Shown piece after piece: positions 1 to 8,623 of a stretch of DNA of 64,000 bases; within the stretch, counting starts at the first letter, position 1; every line of letters begins with the position of its first letter. The notes under the pieces were generated by a model, which saw only the letters and a program-made list of their open reading frames with translations, ran no database searches and had not been told where the DNA came from. The DNA lies in the NCBI GenBank assembly GCA_002737725.1, contig NSIP01000008.1:1-64000 (forward strand). Reading direction: 5' to 3'. The stretch comes from Rhodospirillaceae bacterium (lineage in GTDB: Bacteria; Pseudomonadota; Alphaproteobacteria; Rhodospirillales; Rhodospirillaceae). Both the position numbers and the translations under genes were made by a program.

Positions 1-198
1 GCCCCATTGTTCGAGAATCTCAACCACGACGCATTGGAAGTGATCGCCGCGCGCGGTATCGAGTGGGCGATCAGACAACTCCACCTGAACAACACGGTAA
101 CCGCGATCGCGCACGCCACAGGCCAATGCTGCGCCCGCAATACCGGCACCCACGATCAGAATATCACACTCGATTTTTTCAGTTTGTGAAGATGACAC
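1..198 (-). CDS. FAD-dependent monooxygenase, UbiH/PHBH-like, N-terminal part (cut by window edge)
   Basis: The minus strand encodes 66 residues that run off the left edge of the window. After about ten residues there is a beta strand followed by the dinucleotide-binding motif GAGIAG, then an acidic residue at the end of the second strand (VVQVELSDR), and GDHFQ further on. This is the typical start of class A flavoprotein hydroxylases such as UbiH and p-hydroxybenzoate hydroxylase. The start is a GTG at 198; an in-frame TAG lies two codons upstream, so no longer start is possible. No strong ribosome binding site is visible. The substrate cannot be told from this fragment. It may belong to the catabolic region that follows. 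Confidence 0.7.
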   Translation of the reverse strand, partial: MSSSQTEKIECDILIVGAGIAGAALACGVRDRGYRVVQVELSDRPLDTARGDHFQCVVVEILEQWG

Positions 199-295
199 AG
201 CGCGCTATTGATGAAATGCAATCAGGACCAACACCTTATCGCCTCACGTTACCAACGCAAAGAGCCCGCGTTGATCCCTTGGCCTGAACACGCGA

Positions 296-841
296 GTGAA
301 AGAAAAACTACGCGCTCAGGGCGTTTGGCGCGCCTTTACCGCCATGCCAGAATAATCACCATGAGCTGCCCCAGGCACACTGACCCCCTACCTCAGAGAC
401 ATGCTGGACCGCGCTGAACCCAAGCTGCAACCAGCCGTTGCATTGGTCGATGTTGAGCCACCTGAAACGTTGACTGTGCGATTATTCGGAACCAAGCGCG
501 AGGCGGCTTTTGGCCAGAACATTACGCGCGCCAATACTTTAGATTTTTATCCACCCAACCTACGTGCCGCAGTGTTTGCCCGAGCCATGTGCGTCGTGGC
601 TCACCCCGTCGGCTGGCTAACGTAGCGCGTGTTGACATTCACCCGCGGCACGACGGTGCGGTTCTTATCGCTGAGGCTACCGCTGGCCGTCGTCTCGGGA
701 GCCGCGCCCTGCATCGTCAATTTTGGCGCGGCCATCGATCGTCAACCGAATGAGGACTTTCCATCCCGCATCCAGGTTGTCAGCGGAGAAGAATGGGTTG
801 ATTTAGGCGCAGGGGTACCGACGTTAACTGATAAAATATAA
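296..841 (+). pseudogene. Degraded PAS-like domain gene with three in-frame stops
   Basis: One reading frame carries a coherent protein-like sequence interrupted by stops at 353-355 (TAA), 362-364 (TGA) and 623-625 (TAG). Recognisable pieces are KEKLRAQGVWRAFTAMPE before the first stop, TPYLRDMLDRAEPKL, TVRLFGTKREAAFGQNITR, NTLDFYPP and AHPVGWLT before the third stop, and SLRLPLAVV, CIVNFG and EEWVDLGAGVPTL after it. The layout resembles small alphaproteobacterial proteins built around a PAS fold, an assignment made from memory of such sequences. Because all pieces stay in one frame, point nonsense mutations rather than frameshifts explain the decay. The start near 296 (GTG) is a guess; the frame is open from 275. 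Confidence 0.55.
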
Positions 842-1172
842 TATTCTCAGTGCTTTAGACCTTACATTTGGGTTCCATTCGGCTTCGCAATAAATCGATA
901 AAATCAAACTTATGGGTGACTTAATTTCGTTTAATTGATTTATCAACCTATCGCTAAAGTCGACATCTTCGCGGGGACGGACCGGTTTAGCCATTATCGA
1001 TAAGTTAGAGCCCCACGAAGCGGATGTGATTTTTTGGCGGCTGATGTTGGGGCATACCCCGATGATCAGCACCCGTTAGGGCCGGAAACGGTGAAGTTTC
1101 GGTCGGTTCTTAACCACAGGAGATCGGGCAACAACGGAGTGAGACAGAACGAAAATAAAAAATGCGAGAAAG
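842..1172. other. Intergenic stretch without a recognisable gene
   Basis: No open frame here resembles a protein family. A minus-strand frame of 82 codons (824-1072) overlaps the 3' end of the PAS relic and has no recognisable motif or ribosome binding site. The stretch is richer in A and T around 835-960 than its neighbours. It separates the dead gene from the PQQ dehydrogenase. Confidence 0.5.
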
Positions 1173-1197
1173 CGCCCCGTCAATAGCGGGGCGTTTT
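1173..1197. terminator. Hairpin terminator, possibly bidirectional
   Basis: CGCCCCG (1173-1179) pairs with CGGGGCG (1187-1193) around a 7-base loop. On the plus strand it is followed by TTTT. On the minus strand a T-rich stretch follows about nine bases after the stem. It lies 18 bases past the stop of the minus-strand PQQ dehydrogenase and probably ends that transcript. Confidence 0.6.
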
Positions 1198-1214
1198 CAA
1201 TTCTATGTGGTCGC

Positions 1215-3155
1215 TCAATCCGCCAGGGTGTAGGCAATGAGGTGGTCGCCCAAGGGCGTCTCGACGCGCGAATGCCCGCCTGCCGCAATCACCACATATT
1301 GCTTGCCTCCGGCCATATACGTCATGGGCACAGCCATACCCGGAACCGGCAACTTGGATTGCCAGAGTTCTTTTCCGCTGGCGAGGTCGAGCGCGCGTAA
1401 TTTTTCATCCAGCGCGGCGGCCACAAAAATGAGGCCGCCGCCGGTAATGATCGGCCCGCCGATATTGGGTGAACCCCACCCGAAAGAGTCAGGAATCGTG
1501 ACGCCAAATTTCTTCACCTGGCCTAGCGGAACCTGCCACTTCAGTTTGCCCGTGCCCATGTCGATGGCTGTCAGCGTGCCCCAGGGCGTTGGTGTGCACG
1601 GAATGCCCAACGGCGACATGAAGATTTCGCCCTCGGTGCGATAAGGCGTGCCTTGCAACGGCCGGGTAAGATAATCGACGCCTGGAACTTTATCTTCTTT
1701 CTCGCCATCAACTTTTTTGATGAACTTCAGACGCGAGGCAAGGTTCTCAGACTTGATGATCAGCATGTTGCTGGCCTGGTCAAACGCTGCGCCGCCCCAA
1801 TTGCCGCCACCCAACGCCGATGGGAACAGCAGCGTACCCTTCTCGCTGGGGGGCGTGTACATGCCGTCATATCTCATCGTATCGAACTCGCGCTGGCACC
1901 AGGCCTTATCGATCGGCGTGAGGCCGAACAGATCCCCGCGCTTCATCACCTGGCCGGCAAAGGCATCAATGCCAATCGGCACGGGCTGCGTCGGGGCGGA
2001 TTTTTCGCCGGGCAAGTCAGATTGCGGCACCGCGCGTTCTTCGATGGGCCACAAGGGTACGCCGGTCTCGCGATCATGCACGAACAGCCAGCCCATTTTG
2101 GTTTGCGTAATCGCCACATCGATGCGACGGCCATCTTTTTCGATATTGACCAACAAAGGGTGCCCGACAAGATCGTAGTCAAATAAATCATGCCGAACGG
2201 TCTGATAGGACCACACAACCTTGCCTGTTTCGGTTGAGACGGCCACCGTGGCGTCAGACAATGGAATATCGAACAGCCGCTCGCCGCCATAGTAATCAGT
2301 CGACGGGCTGGTGGTTGGCAAGAACACAAGACCGCGTTTGATATCGGCACTCGTCGTCGTCCACACATTTGCCGCGCCCGTTTGATCGCTTTTGTCGGCG
2401 GAGATGGGATTGAACTCCCACTTCATTTCGCCGGTGCGCACATCAAAGCCGCGCACCACGCCGTCGGCCGCGTCCACCAGGCCATCATTGGCCGCAGACG
2501 TTGCCACAACCACATCACCAACCACCGCAGAGGGCGATGACATTGCGCCGGCAAAGCCTTGGCCATGATTGTCGTAGTCGAGCTGCGACGCATAGCCCGG
2601 ATGACCCTTGGCCGCGCCAAAATCAAGGCACGGTTGGCCGGTGTCGGCGTCAATGGCATACAAGTTGGCGTAGGCATCGCCTTTAAAGATACGCCGTTGG
2701 CACGCAGCGCCCGCTTCGGGTTGCGCGGCTTCCCAATACGATACGCCGCGGCAGGTCATGGCGCGTTTGGGTTTCTCGAGCAGCGGTTTGCCATCGGCAT
2801 TTTTGGCCACCGTCGGGTCGAACACCCACTTTTCTTTGCCCGTGGCGGGATCGAGCGCAAACACGCGGTTAAACGGCGTGCAGTAGTACAGCATGCCATT
2901 GGCTTGGATGGGCGTGACTTCCATATTCGAGCCGCCGGTCGGCGAGCCCACTTCAGAGAAATCACCTGAGCGATGGGTCCAGGCCACCTTCAACTTGCCA
3001 ATATTTTTGGTGTTGATCTGATCGAGCGATGAATACTGGCTGCCGCCCGCATCGTTGCCGAAGGTGGGCCAATCAGCACGGCGTTGATCATCTTGCGCCT
3101 GCGCTAAACCGGCAACAGCCAAGCCCGCGATAGACATCAAAACACGAATTATCAT
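1215..3155 (-). CDS. Periplasmic PQQ-dependent dehydrogenase (glucose/quinate dehydrogenase family)
   Basis: About 646 residues. The start at 3155 is chosen because a GGGGTG box precedes it and because it opens a clean signal peptide (MIIRVLMSIAGLAVAGLAQAQ); a longer frame exists upstream. The mature part starts with DWPTFGNDAGGSQYSSLDQI and GKLKVAWTHRSGDF, the usual opening of eight-bladed quinoprotein propellers. Family marks include FALDPATGKEKW, CRGVSYW, FLPTTSPSTDYYGG and VRHDLFDYDL, which match the glucose/quinate/shikimate group. Unlike Gcd it lacks the N-terminal membrane anchor domain, so it should be soluble and periplasmic, passing electrons to a cytochrome or quinone. No PQQ synthesis genes are in the window, so the cofactor must be made elsewhere or taken up. 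The substrate is unknown. Confidence 0.85.
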   Translation of the reverse strand: MIIRVLMSIAGLAVAGLAQAQDDQRRADWPTFGNDAGGSQYSSLDQINTKNIGKLKVAWTHRSGDFSEVGSPTGGSNMEVTPIQANGMLYYCTPFNRVFALDPATGKEKWVFDPTVAKNADGKPLLEKPKRAMTCRGVSYWEAAQPEAGAACQRRIFKGDAYANLYAIDADTGQPCLDFGAAKGHPGYASQLDYDNHGQGFAGAMSSPSAVVGDVVVATSAANDGLVDAADGVVRGFDVRTGEMKWEFNPISADKSDQTGAANVWTTTSADIKRGLVFLPTTSPSTDYYGGERLFDIPLSDATVAVSTETGKVVWSYQTVRHDLFDYDLVGHPLLVNIEKDGRRIDVAITQTKMGWLFVHDRETGVPLWPIEERAVPQSDLPGEKSAPTQPVPIGIDAFAGQVMKRGDLFGLTPIDKAWCQREFDTMRYDGMYTPPSEKGTLLFPSALGGGNWGGAAFDQASNMLIIKSENLASRLKFIKKVDGEKEDKVPGVDYLTRPLQGTPYRTEGEIFMSPLGIPCTPTPWGTLTAIDMGTGKLKWQVPLGQVKKFGVTIPDSFGWGSPNIGGPIITGGGLIFVAAALDEKLRALDLASGKELWQSKLPVPGMAVPMTYMAGGKQYVVIAAGGHSRVETPLGDHLIAYTLAD

Positions 3156-3185
3156 GGTGCACCCCATCTTAATTTGGCGAAGCCT

Positions 3186-3199
3186 AGAGCAAGCAGATC
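3186..3199. repeat. Half copy of the AGAGCAAGCAG repeat
   Basis: The string CTAGAGCAAGCAG just upstream of the PQQ dehydrogenase start matches one arm of the inverted repeat at 58381-58421. The other arm is not seen here. Confidence 0.4.
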
Positions 3200-3395
3200 G
3201 TCCGTCAATAAGTTTACCGCCTCGTCGGGCTTGCAGCCACGCCGCGAGCGCGAGGCAGGCCGCCGTCATCAGCACCAAGACTGTCGCGAGTGCATTTGAC
3301 CTGACGGCTTTTTTGTACCCGTCGATTTGAGAGAATTGACCCCAAAAGGTGGACTGAGGAGCGATCTTAGGGAACAGCGATAGCCACTGTAAACA

Positions 3396-4688
3396 TCAAC
3401 CAGAGCGGGCCTTACCATTCGTAGCGCCCCAGGGGGTGCGTTCGGGCGGGGGGTTGTCGAGACGCTCCATGCCCGTGGGCAAGCCCAACTGTCGACGTCC
3501 AAAATTCATCATATGAACATCCCAGTTCAATGCCACTTGGTTTTGCATGACATTGAGGTCGCGGTAAAAACGCTGCACGGGGTTGGTGTCATAAATGCCG
3601 ACGGCACCCATTTGACGCACCAGCCGATGCACCAGGTTATGACACAGCCGCGCGATGTAGGTGCGCTCGCGTCCGGAATCGATAAATTCATCAGGCTTAA
3701 TGTTGCGCCGCTCCATACCACGCTGATGGAGAAATTGATTGTGCTTGTCATACAGCGCACGCGCGGCTTCGAGCTCGCAGTATGATTCAGCCAGGCGTTC
3801 TTGCACGGTATGCAACTGCGCCGGAGAATTGGGCATCATCGCGCTGACACGGCCCTTGGTGGACTCGCGGTAGGCCTCGTAGGCCCCTTCGGCCGCCCCC
3901 AACACCGGCCCCAACAGCCAGCTTGAAAAATACGCGCCAAAGGCCACGTCGTAGAGATAACACTCGGAGTTCACCTCAGCGCCCGGCGGATTGGCCTGAA
4001 AGTTACTGGGTCCGTCGACCAGCCATTTTTCTGGCACGAAAACGTTATTAAAATTGAGGTCCTTCGAGCCCGTGCCCTTCATGCCTGCGACATGCCACGT
4101 ATCAAGAATCTCAACGTGCTTTGCGGGGACAACCACACGCACGGCGCGCCCGCTTTTACTGCCGTCTTCATTCAAGACATCGCCGTTGACCATAATCCAG
4201 CTGGCATGATCGCAACCTGATGCAAACCGCCAAATGCCGTTGGCCGTCACGCCGCCTTTAGCTTTCATGAGCTTGCCCGTGGTCTGGGCCGAGCCTGTGG
4301 CGAACAATTGATTTGGACCGGCTTCAAAGATCTCGTCTTGAATGGCCTTGGGGCAACGCCCGACGATGCCCGAGTGCCCGCCAACCACCGCCACAATCCA
4401 CGCGGTCGACGCACACCCGCGCGCAATAATGCGGGCCGCTTCGGGCAAAGCAGGCCAATCCATCTCAAGCCCGCCGTATCGTTTAGGCGTGATGATGCGC
4501 ATCAAGCCCGCCTCGTACAGCTCGGCCATGGTCTCGTCTGGGAGCTTACGCAGCTCTTCGGTTTTTGCGGCGCGCTTGGCCAAACCTGCGACCAAGCCTT
4601 GCGCATTAGACATCAGTTGATCGACCGTCAGATTTTGCACAGAGGCCTTGGTGGCTGAGCGAGCCGCCGAAGTTTGAGCTATATTCAT
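3396..4688 (-). CDS. Flavin-dependent hydroxylase of the acyl-CoA dehydrogenase fold (HsaA/HpaB-like oxygenase component)
   Basis: 430 residues. An N-terminal helical acyl-CoA-dehydrogenase-type domain (LPDETMAELYEAGLMRI, TPKRYGGLEMDW) is followed by the central beta domain with GIWRFASGCDHASWIMVNGDV, WHVAGMKGTGSKD and VFVPEKW, and a C-terminal helical domain ending in QNQVALNWDVHMMNFGRRQLGL. These features mark group D two-component flavin monooxygenases, such as HsaA of steroid degradation and pigment hydroxylases, rather than true acyl-CoA dehydrogenases. Such enzymes need a flavin reductase partner, and none is nearby. It is 11 bases downstream of the carboxymuconolactone-decarboxylase-like gene and probably cotranscribed with it. 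A substituted phenol or polycyclic ketone is a reasonable substrate guess. Confidence 0.8.
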   Translation of the reverse strand: MNIAQTSAARSATKASVQNLTVDQLMSNAQGLVAGLAKRAAKTEELRKLPDETMAELYEAGLMRIITPKRYGGLEMDWPALPEAARIIARGCASTAWIVAVVGGHSGIVGRCPKAIQDEIFEAGPNQLFATGSAQTTGKLMKAKGGVTANGIWRFASGCDHASWIMVNGDVLNEDGSKSGRAVRVVVPAKHVEILDTWHVAGMKGTGSKDLNFNNVFVPEKWLVDGPSNFQANPPGAEVNSECYLYDVAFGAYFSSWLLGPVLGAAEGAYEAYRESTKGRVSAMMPNSPAQLHTVQERLAESYCELEAARALYDKHNQFLHQRGMERRNIKPDEFIDSGRERTYIARLCHNLVHRLVRQMGAVGIYDTNPVQRFYRDLNVMQNQVALNWDVHMMNFGRRQLGLPTGMERLDNPPPERTPWGATNGKARSG

Positions 4689-4699
4689 CGAGTTCTCCT

Positions 4700-5152
4700 T
4701 CAGCGCGACGCCGATTTACGTTTTGCTTTTTTAAGTTTTGGTTTTGGCAAATGCCCTAATTTGATCAGCGCTTCACGCACGACATGAAAACTATCAATCG
4801 TCGCCGGAATGCCTGCGTAAAGTGCAGTATGCAGCAGCACCTCTTTGATCTCGGTGACGCTGCATCCATTGTTGAGCGCACCGCGCAGATGAATCAACAA
4901 TTCGCGCGGGCGATTGAGCGCGGTCAGCAGCGCCAGATTGATCAGGCTGCGTGTTTTCAGCAGTAGTTGGGGCCGCATCCAGACATCGTGCCACACCCAC
5001 TCGTGGATGAAGGTCAGCAGTTCACGATTAAAATCGTCCATGCCTGCGAGGGACGCATCCACATAGTCATCACCTAGCACGCGGCGGCGTTGCTGTTCAC
5101 CCTTGGCCCCACGCGATGAGTTTTTATTTGCTGGTCGCTTAGCTTTAGCCAT
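4700..5152 (-). CDS. Carboxymuconolactone decarboxylase family protein
   Basis: 150 residues. The conserved CMD/AhpD-type helices are clear: LLKTRSLINLALLTALNRP, then LRGALNNGCSVTEIKEVLL, HTALYAGIPATIDSF and VVREAL. The ends are lysine- and arginine-rich, with a basic N-terminus of about 24 residues and a basic C-terminus. True PcaC decarboxylates 4-carboxymuconolactone in the protocatechuate branch of the beta-ketoadipate pathway. The remaining Pca genes are not here, so this may act as a ring-cleavage product isomerase or decarboxylase in another pathway, or as an AhpD-like protein. It precedes the flavin hydroxylase on the same strand with an 11-base gap, which supports a joint role. Confidence 0.8.
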   Translation of the reverse strand: MAKAKRPANKNSSRGAKGEQQRRRVLGDDYVDASLAGMDDFNRELLTFIHEWVWHDVWMRPQLLLKTRSLINLALLTALNRPRELLIHLRGALNNGCSVTEIKEVLLHTALYAGIPATIDSFHVVREALIKLGHLPKPKLKKAKRKSASR

Positions 5153-5265
5153 AAATTGATGATCGCTCGAATTGCTTCAGACGATTAATGATAAGCCTAT
5201 GATGACCTGACGCCAGGGTGCAGGCCCAGGGTTTTCAGCGACGTTCACAGGTTGGGCAGAGAGGT

Positions 5266-6093
5266 TTAGATCAACCCCGCCTCGCCGATGGGATCGCGCT
5301 TGATGAGCTTGGCGGTCAGAACGCGCCACAGCAGCTTGGGCACCGAGAGCCAGTTGATGCGTGCGCCCGGCTTTTTATTGGCTAGCACCTTCTCGACAAT
5401 ATACGTGGCCACCGGGCCGACCGGGTCGCCAAACATCATGATGAATTTCTTTTTAGCACGCACTTCGGCGGCGGGCTGACCCCAGGCCTCGCCCAGACCG
5501 AGCTCGGTGACGACGATGCCCGGCTGAATGTAGCCGACCAGCACTCCTTTGTTTTTAAGCTCCTTCGCTGCTGCGCCCGTAAAGTATGTGAGTGCGCGTT
5601 TGGTCGTGCCGTAAACCGACATGCCTGCGCGCGTCATGCCGTCGGAGCCGAAGCCCTCGAAATTGTAGATCGCACCGCGCCAGCCCTCAATAACGTCCTG
5701 CGCTTCCATCTGCTTGGCAGCAACAGCCGTGCCGTTCATGGCCCCTGACAGATTGGTCTCCACCACGTTGACGATATCTGCCGGATCGAGATCGCCCACA
5801 TTGCGGTACTTATTTATGAGGCCTGCGTTGTTGATCCAAATATCGATGCGGCCAAACACTTTGGCTGATTGCCGCCATAAATTTTGCACTTGCACCACGT
5901 CGCTGACATCGCACGCCACGCCAACTGCGCGCGCCGATGCATGGCCGGTGTTGAGGCTTGCGACTGAGGCGTCCACGGTGTCCTGACGGCGACCACTGAT
6001 GACAACGTGATAGCCGCGCTTCATGAACTCGGCGGCCAAGCCAAGCCCAATGCCCTTGGTGGAGCCAGTAATAACGATGGTTTTGGGTGACAT
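5266..6093 (-). CDS. Short-chain dehydrogenase, NYC1/NOL-like (paralogue 1 of 4)
   Basis: 275 residues from the ATG at 6093. Rossmann motif TGSTKGIGLGLA (about 10-21), GR after strand two, WINNAG near 90, YNFEGFGSDG, then YGTTK as the catalytic Tyr-Lys. The usual catalytic Ser 13 residues before Tyr is absent; a Ser sits at -11 in the FGSDG loop, the arrangement known in chlorophyll b reductases NYC1/NOL. Three paralogues follow (7677, 8624, 9462) with the same motifs, including the C-terminal ARINWLS block. It lies 13 bases downstream of an MFS gene on the same strand, so enzyme and transporter are probably coexpressed. The substrate is unknown. Confidence 0.8.
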   Translation of the reverse strand: MSPKTIVITGSTKGIGLGLAAEFMKRGYHVVISGRRQDTVDASVASLNTGHASARAVGVACDVSDVVQVQNLWRQSAKVFGRIDIWINNAGLINKYRNVGDLDPADIVNVVETNLSGAMNGTAVAAKQMEAQDVIEGWRGAIYNFEGFGSDGMTRAGMSVYGTTKRALTYFTGAAAKELKNKGVLVGYIQPGIVVTELGLGEAWGQPAAEVRAKKKFIMMFGDPVGPVATYIVEKVLANKKPGARINWLSVPKLLWRVLTAKLIKRDPIGEAGLI

Positions 6094-6109
6094 CAAAACT
6101 ATCCCTGCA

Positions 6110-7423
6110 TTAGGTCGTTTTTAAGATCAGACCCGGCGCTGTCAGCCGCACCCAAATCGCTGCAACCAGCAGTAACAGATTAGCAACGCCCATAATGACA
6201 AAGGGTGCGTAGGGCGCCCATGAGTCGAACAATCGACCGCCGATGCCGGTGGCAAACAAAATCCCCACCGCGCCGCACAGGCTGAACATACCCACCACAG
6301 CCCCGCGATCTTGATCGCGCGTCTCTTGGCCGATCAATCCTTGCGAAGTAATCAGCGCGCTGATTTGCCCAATGCCGAGAATCATAAACACAACAATGCC
6401 TGGTGTTCCGAGAGGCGAGTCCAGCAACGCCGTGCCCAGGTAACCTGCGCTGGCCAAGGCCATGGCAATGATAATGGCGGTGACACGATTCACCTTATCC
6501 ATGATCCAACCCATAATTGGGGCCCAGATCAGCGCCATGGTTTGCGAGATGGCAAATACAATTGTTCCTTGCTTCAAGGCTTCGCCAGTATCAAGCCCAG
6601 CGGCCGTGCCTGCCTGCACCGACCACAGCGCAATGAAAATACCGACCACAACAAGGTCGCCGCGCGAGGTGAAGGCGGCGGCATACGACAACGCCACACG
6701 CGGATTTGTGGCCGCCGAGAATCCGACCTTCACTAAAGCAGACAAGGGCTGGCGCTCAGCGGTCGAGGCAGACACGCCTGCTTTTAAGCCGAGCTGAAAG
6801 GCCACCGCCGCCGCCACGCAGAAGCCCGCCGTCAGCAGCATCATCCACTGACCTGCTTCAATGGGGGCCATGCCGCCTTGGCGTAGCACATTGGGCAACT
6901 GACCCAAAACGACCGAGAGCATCACAATACCCAAGCCATTCATGACCGAGCTGAGGCCGATCATCTTGCCGCGCGACACTTCTTGCGGGTAGTCGGCGCC
7001 GATGGTGGCAATCATGCCCGAGCCAGCCGCAGCACCCACCGCATAAATCATGCGGCCAATGGTGAGGTCTAAAATATCGGTAGCGAAGGCATACACACCA
7101 AAACCCATCGCGATGCACAGCGTCGCAAAAACGATAATAGGCCGGCGACCAATCCGGTCGGCCAAAATCCCGAAGGGGCTGGCCAAAAGAATAATGATCA
7201 TCTCATTCCAAAAAGCGAGATCACCCGAGACCCGGCCTTGCGTCTCCTGGGGCAGATTCAAGTGTTCGGTGAGAATGTAGCTTTGGGCGACATTGAGAAA
7301 CGCCAGCGTTCCGATCACCGTAAAATTGGCGAACATGAACGTCCATGCGTTCGCAGGGCTGATTCCCCGTGACAGCCACAACGGAAACGGGCGAAGGCGT
7401 GCGCAGGTTTGATCTGGTTGCAT
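6110..7423 (-). CDS. MFS transporter (paralogue of the one at 13243)
   Basis: 437 residues with about 12 hydrophobic segments. The first cytoplasmic loop has the MFS signature GILADRIGRRP. Its opening (VAQSYILTEHLNLPQETQGRV) closely parallels the transporter at 13243-14607 (QPYVLTEILDIPREQQGKL), so the two are duplicates. It lies just upstream of SDR paralogue 1 on the same strand. Uptake or export of the compound handled by the neighbouring dehydrogenases is likely, but direction and substrate cannot be read from sequence. The ATG at 7423 is the first possible start. Confidence 0.85.
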   Translation of the reverse strand: MQPDQTCARLRPFPLWLSRGISPANAWTFMFANFTVIGTLAFLNVAQSYILTEHLNLPQETQGRVSGDLAFWNEMIIILLASPFGILADRIGRRPIIVFATLCIAMGFGVYAFATDILDLTIGRMIYAVGAAAGSGMIATIGADYPQEVSRGKMIGLSSVMNGLGIVMLSVVLGQLPNVLRQGGMAPIEAGQWMMLLTAGFCVAAAVAFQLGLKAGVSASTAERQPLSALVKVGFSAATNPRVALSYAAAFTSRGDLVVVGIFIALWSVQAGTAAGLDTGEALKQGTIVFAISQTMALIWAPIMGWIMDKVNRVTAIIIAMALASAGYLGTALLDSPLGTPGIVVFMILGIGQISALITSQGLIGQETRDQDRGAVVGMFSLCGAVGILFATGIGGRLFDSWAPYAPFVIMGVANLLLLVAAIWVRLTAPGLILKTT

Positions 7424-7611
7424 GGCTAGCCCTGTTCCCGGAAATGATAGAGTTAGGTTCTATCTGTATGAATAAGCGAGCGCGCGGTCGGCATCATTTG
7501 ACCCATGATTGCACCAACCATCAAGCGGATATGCTGGCTTATCGCATATGAGCAAAACCACTCCGTCGCCTGGGACTTGTTGCTACAGGATTCACACAAT
7601 TTAATATTCCT

Positions 7612-7639
7612 CGCCCCCGAAGTGCACCGAGCGGGGGCG
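7612..7639. terminator. GC-rich hairpin downstream of SDR paralogue 2
   Basis: CGCCCCCG (7612-7619) can pair with CGGGGGCG (7632-7639) over a 12-base loop. It lies about 40 bases past the stop of the minus-strand SDR at 7677. There is no clear T tract, so its role as an intrinsic terminator is uncertain. Confidence 0.35.
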
Positions 7640-7676
7640 GGGGCTCAAGGCGCGCATACCCATATGCTGAATCGGC

Positions 7677-8501
7677 TTAGGCAGCCGACAAATCATACCG
7701 CGCGAACAGATCGCGCTTGTTAAAGCCCGCCATCAGGAAGCGGGCCATAATTTTGCCGCCGCTCATCCACGCGATCTTTTTGCCCTGCGCGCCTGCCGCA
7801 ACAGTGGCCAGCATTTGATCCACCAGCCAGGGCGTCGTGGTTTCAACGTAATCGCCCAGAACGTTGATCGCCCACATGGCTTTTTTGCGCTCAGGCTCGG
7901 GCAAGGCTTTCATTTCGCGCAACATGCCTTCGCTGATGTTGACACCGGGGCTGACCATGCCTGCCCGCACGGTGCCCTTGCCCAACTCCTTGATCAGCAC
8001 TTCGGTGAAATAGCGAATGGCGCGCTTGGTGGTGCTGTAACAGATCATGCCCGGATAGACGCGCCCATCGCTGCCGCCGCCCAGCGTGTTGAATAGATGT
8101 CCATAGCCTTGGGCCTTCATGCCCCGCACCGCGACTTGGCTGCCGTTGATGGTGCCGATGACATTTGATTCGACCATGGATTTAATTTCATCGGCCGTGT
8201 GCTGCAGCAGCGATACGCCGGTGCGTGCGAAGCCTGCGTTGTTGACCCAGATATCGACCTTGCCAAAAGTGCTGGCCGCTCGATCCCACAAAGCCTGAAC
8301 TTGACCGACATCCGATACCTCGCAGGGCTGGCCGATGGCTTTGGCACCGTCTGCGGCCTCTTTGTTCAACGTCTCCACCGCCTTCACCACTTCCATTGCA
8401 TGGCGGCCAGCAATGCACACATTGTTGCCACGCTTGAGAAATTCCCGCGCATAGCCAAAGCCAATGCCCTTGGTCGAACCTGTAATGACAACATTGCTCA
8501 T
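7677..8501 (-). CDS. Short-chain dehydrogenase, NYC1/NOL-like (paralogue 2 of 4)
   Basis: 274 residues: TGSTKGIGFGYA at the N-terminus, a basic GR after strand two, WVNNAG, FNTLGGGSDG, and YSTTK as the active-site pair. As in the other three paralogues, Ser is at Tyr minus 11 rather than minus 13. After the core come a VRAGMVSPGVN segment and a tail of about 70 residues (VETTTPWLVDQML, KIAWMSGGKIMARF) that is also seen in paralogues 3 and 4. It is divergently oriented to paralogue 3 (8624), sharing a 122-base intergenic region that must hold both promoters. The cofactor is probably NADP(H), judged from the basic residues after strand two. Confidence 0.8.
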   Translation of the reverse strand: MSNVVITGSTKGIGFGYAREFLKRGNNVCIAGRHAMEVVKAVETLNKEAADGAKAIGQPCEVSDVGQVQALWDRAASTFGKVDIWVNNAGFARTGVSLLQHTADEIKSMVESNVIGTINGSQVAVRGMKAQGYGHLFNTLGGGSDGRVYPGMICYSTTKRAIRYFTEVLIKELGKGTVRAGMVSPGVNISEGMLREMKALPEPERKKAMWAINVLGDYVETTTPWLVDQMLATVAAGAQGKKIAWMSGGKIMARFLMAGFNKRDLFARYDLSAA

Positions 8502-8623
8502 AGCGCGCTCCGATCAACTTCAGGCCACCGACACGCGGCTAATATTTGGGCCATTATACCGCAATTGAAACCCACCCGGTAAGACAGTCATACTGTTACC
8601 CAAGGCTCATCCGCGAGGCAGTC

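Noticed and set aside
824-1072. Minus-strand open frame of 82 codons
   Set aside because: No recognisable motif, no ribosome binding site, overlaps the PAS relic end; probably chance.
3300-3370. Possible insertion-sequence end (TTGACCCCAAAAGGTGG)
   Set aside because: No transposase, no matching inverted partner and no target duplication seen nearby.
3396-4688. True acyl-CoA dehydrogenase
   Set aside because: Lacks the catalytic Glu context and has the WRFASGCDHASW segment of HsaA/HpaB-type flavin hydroxylases.
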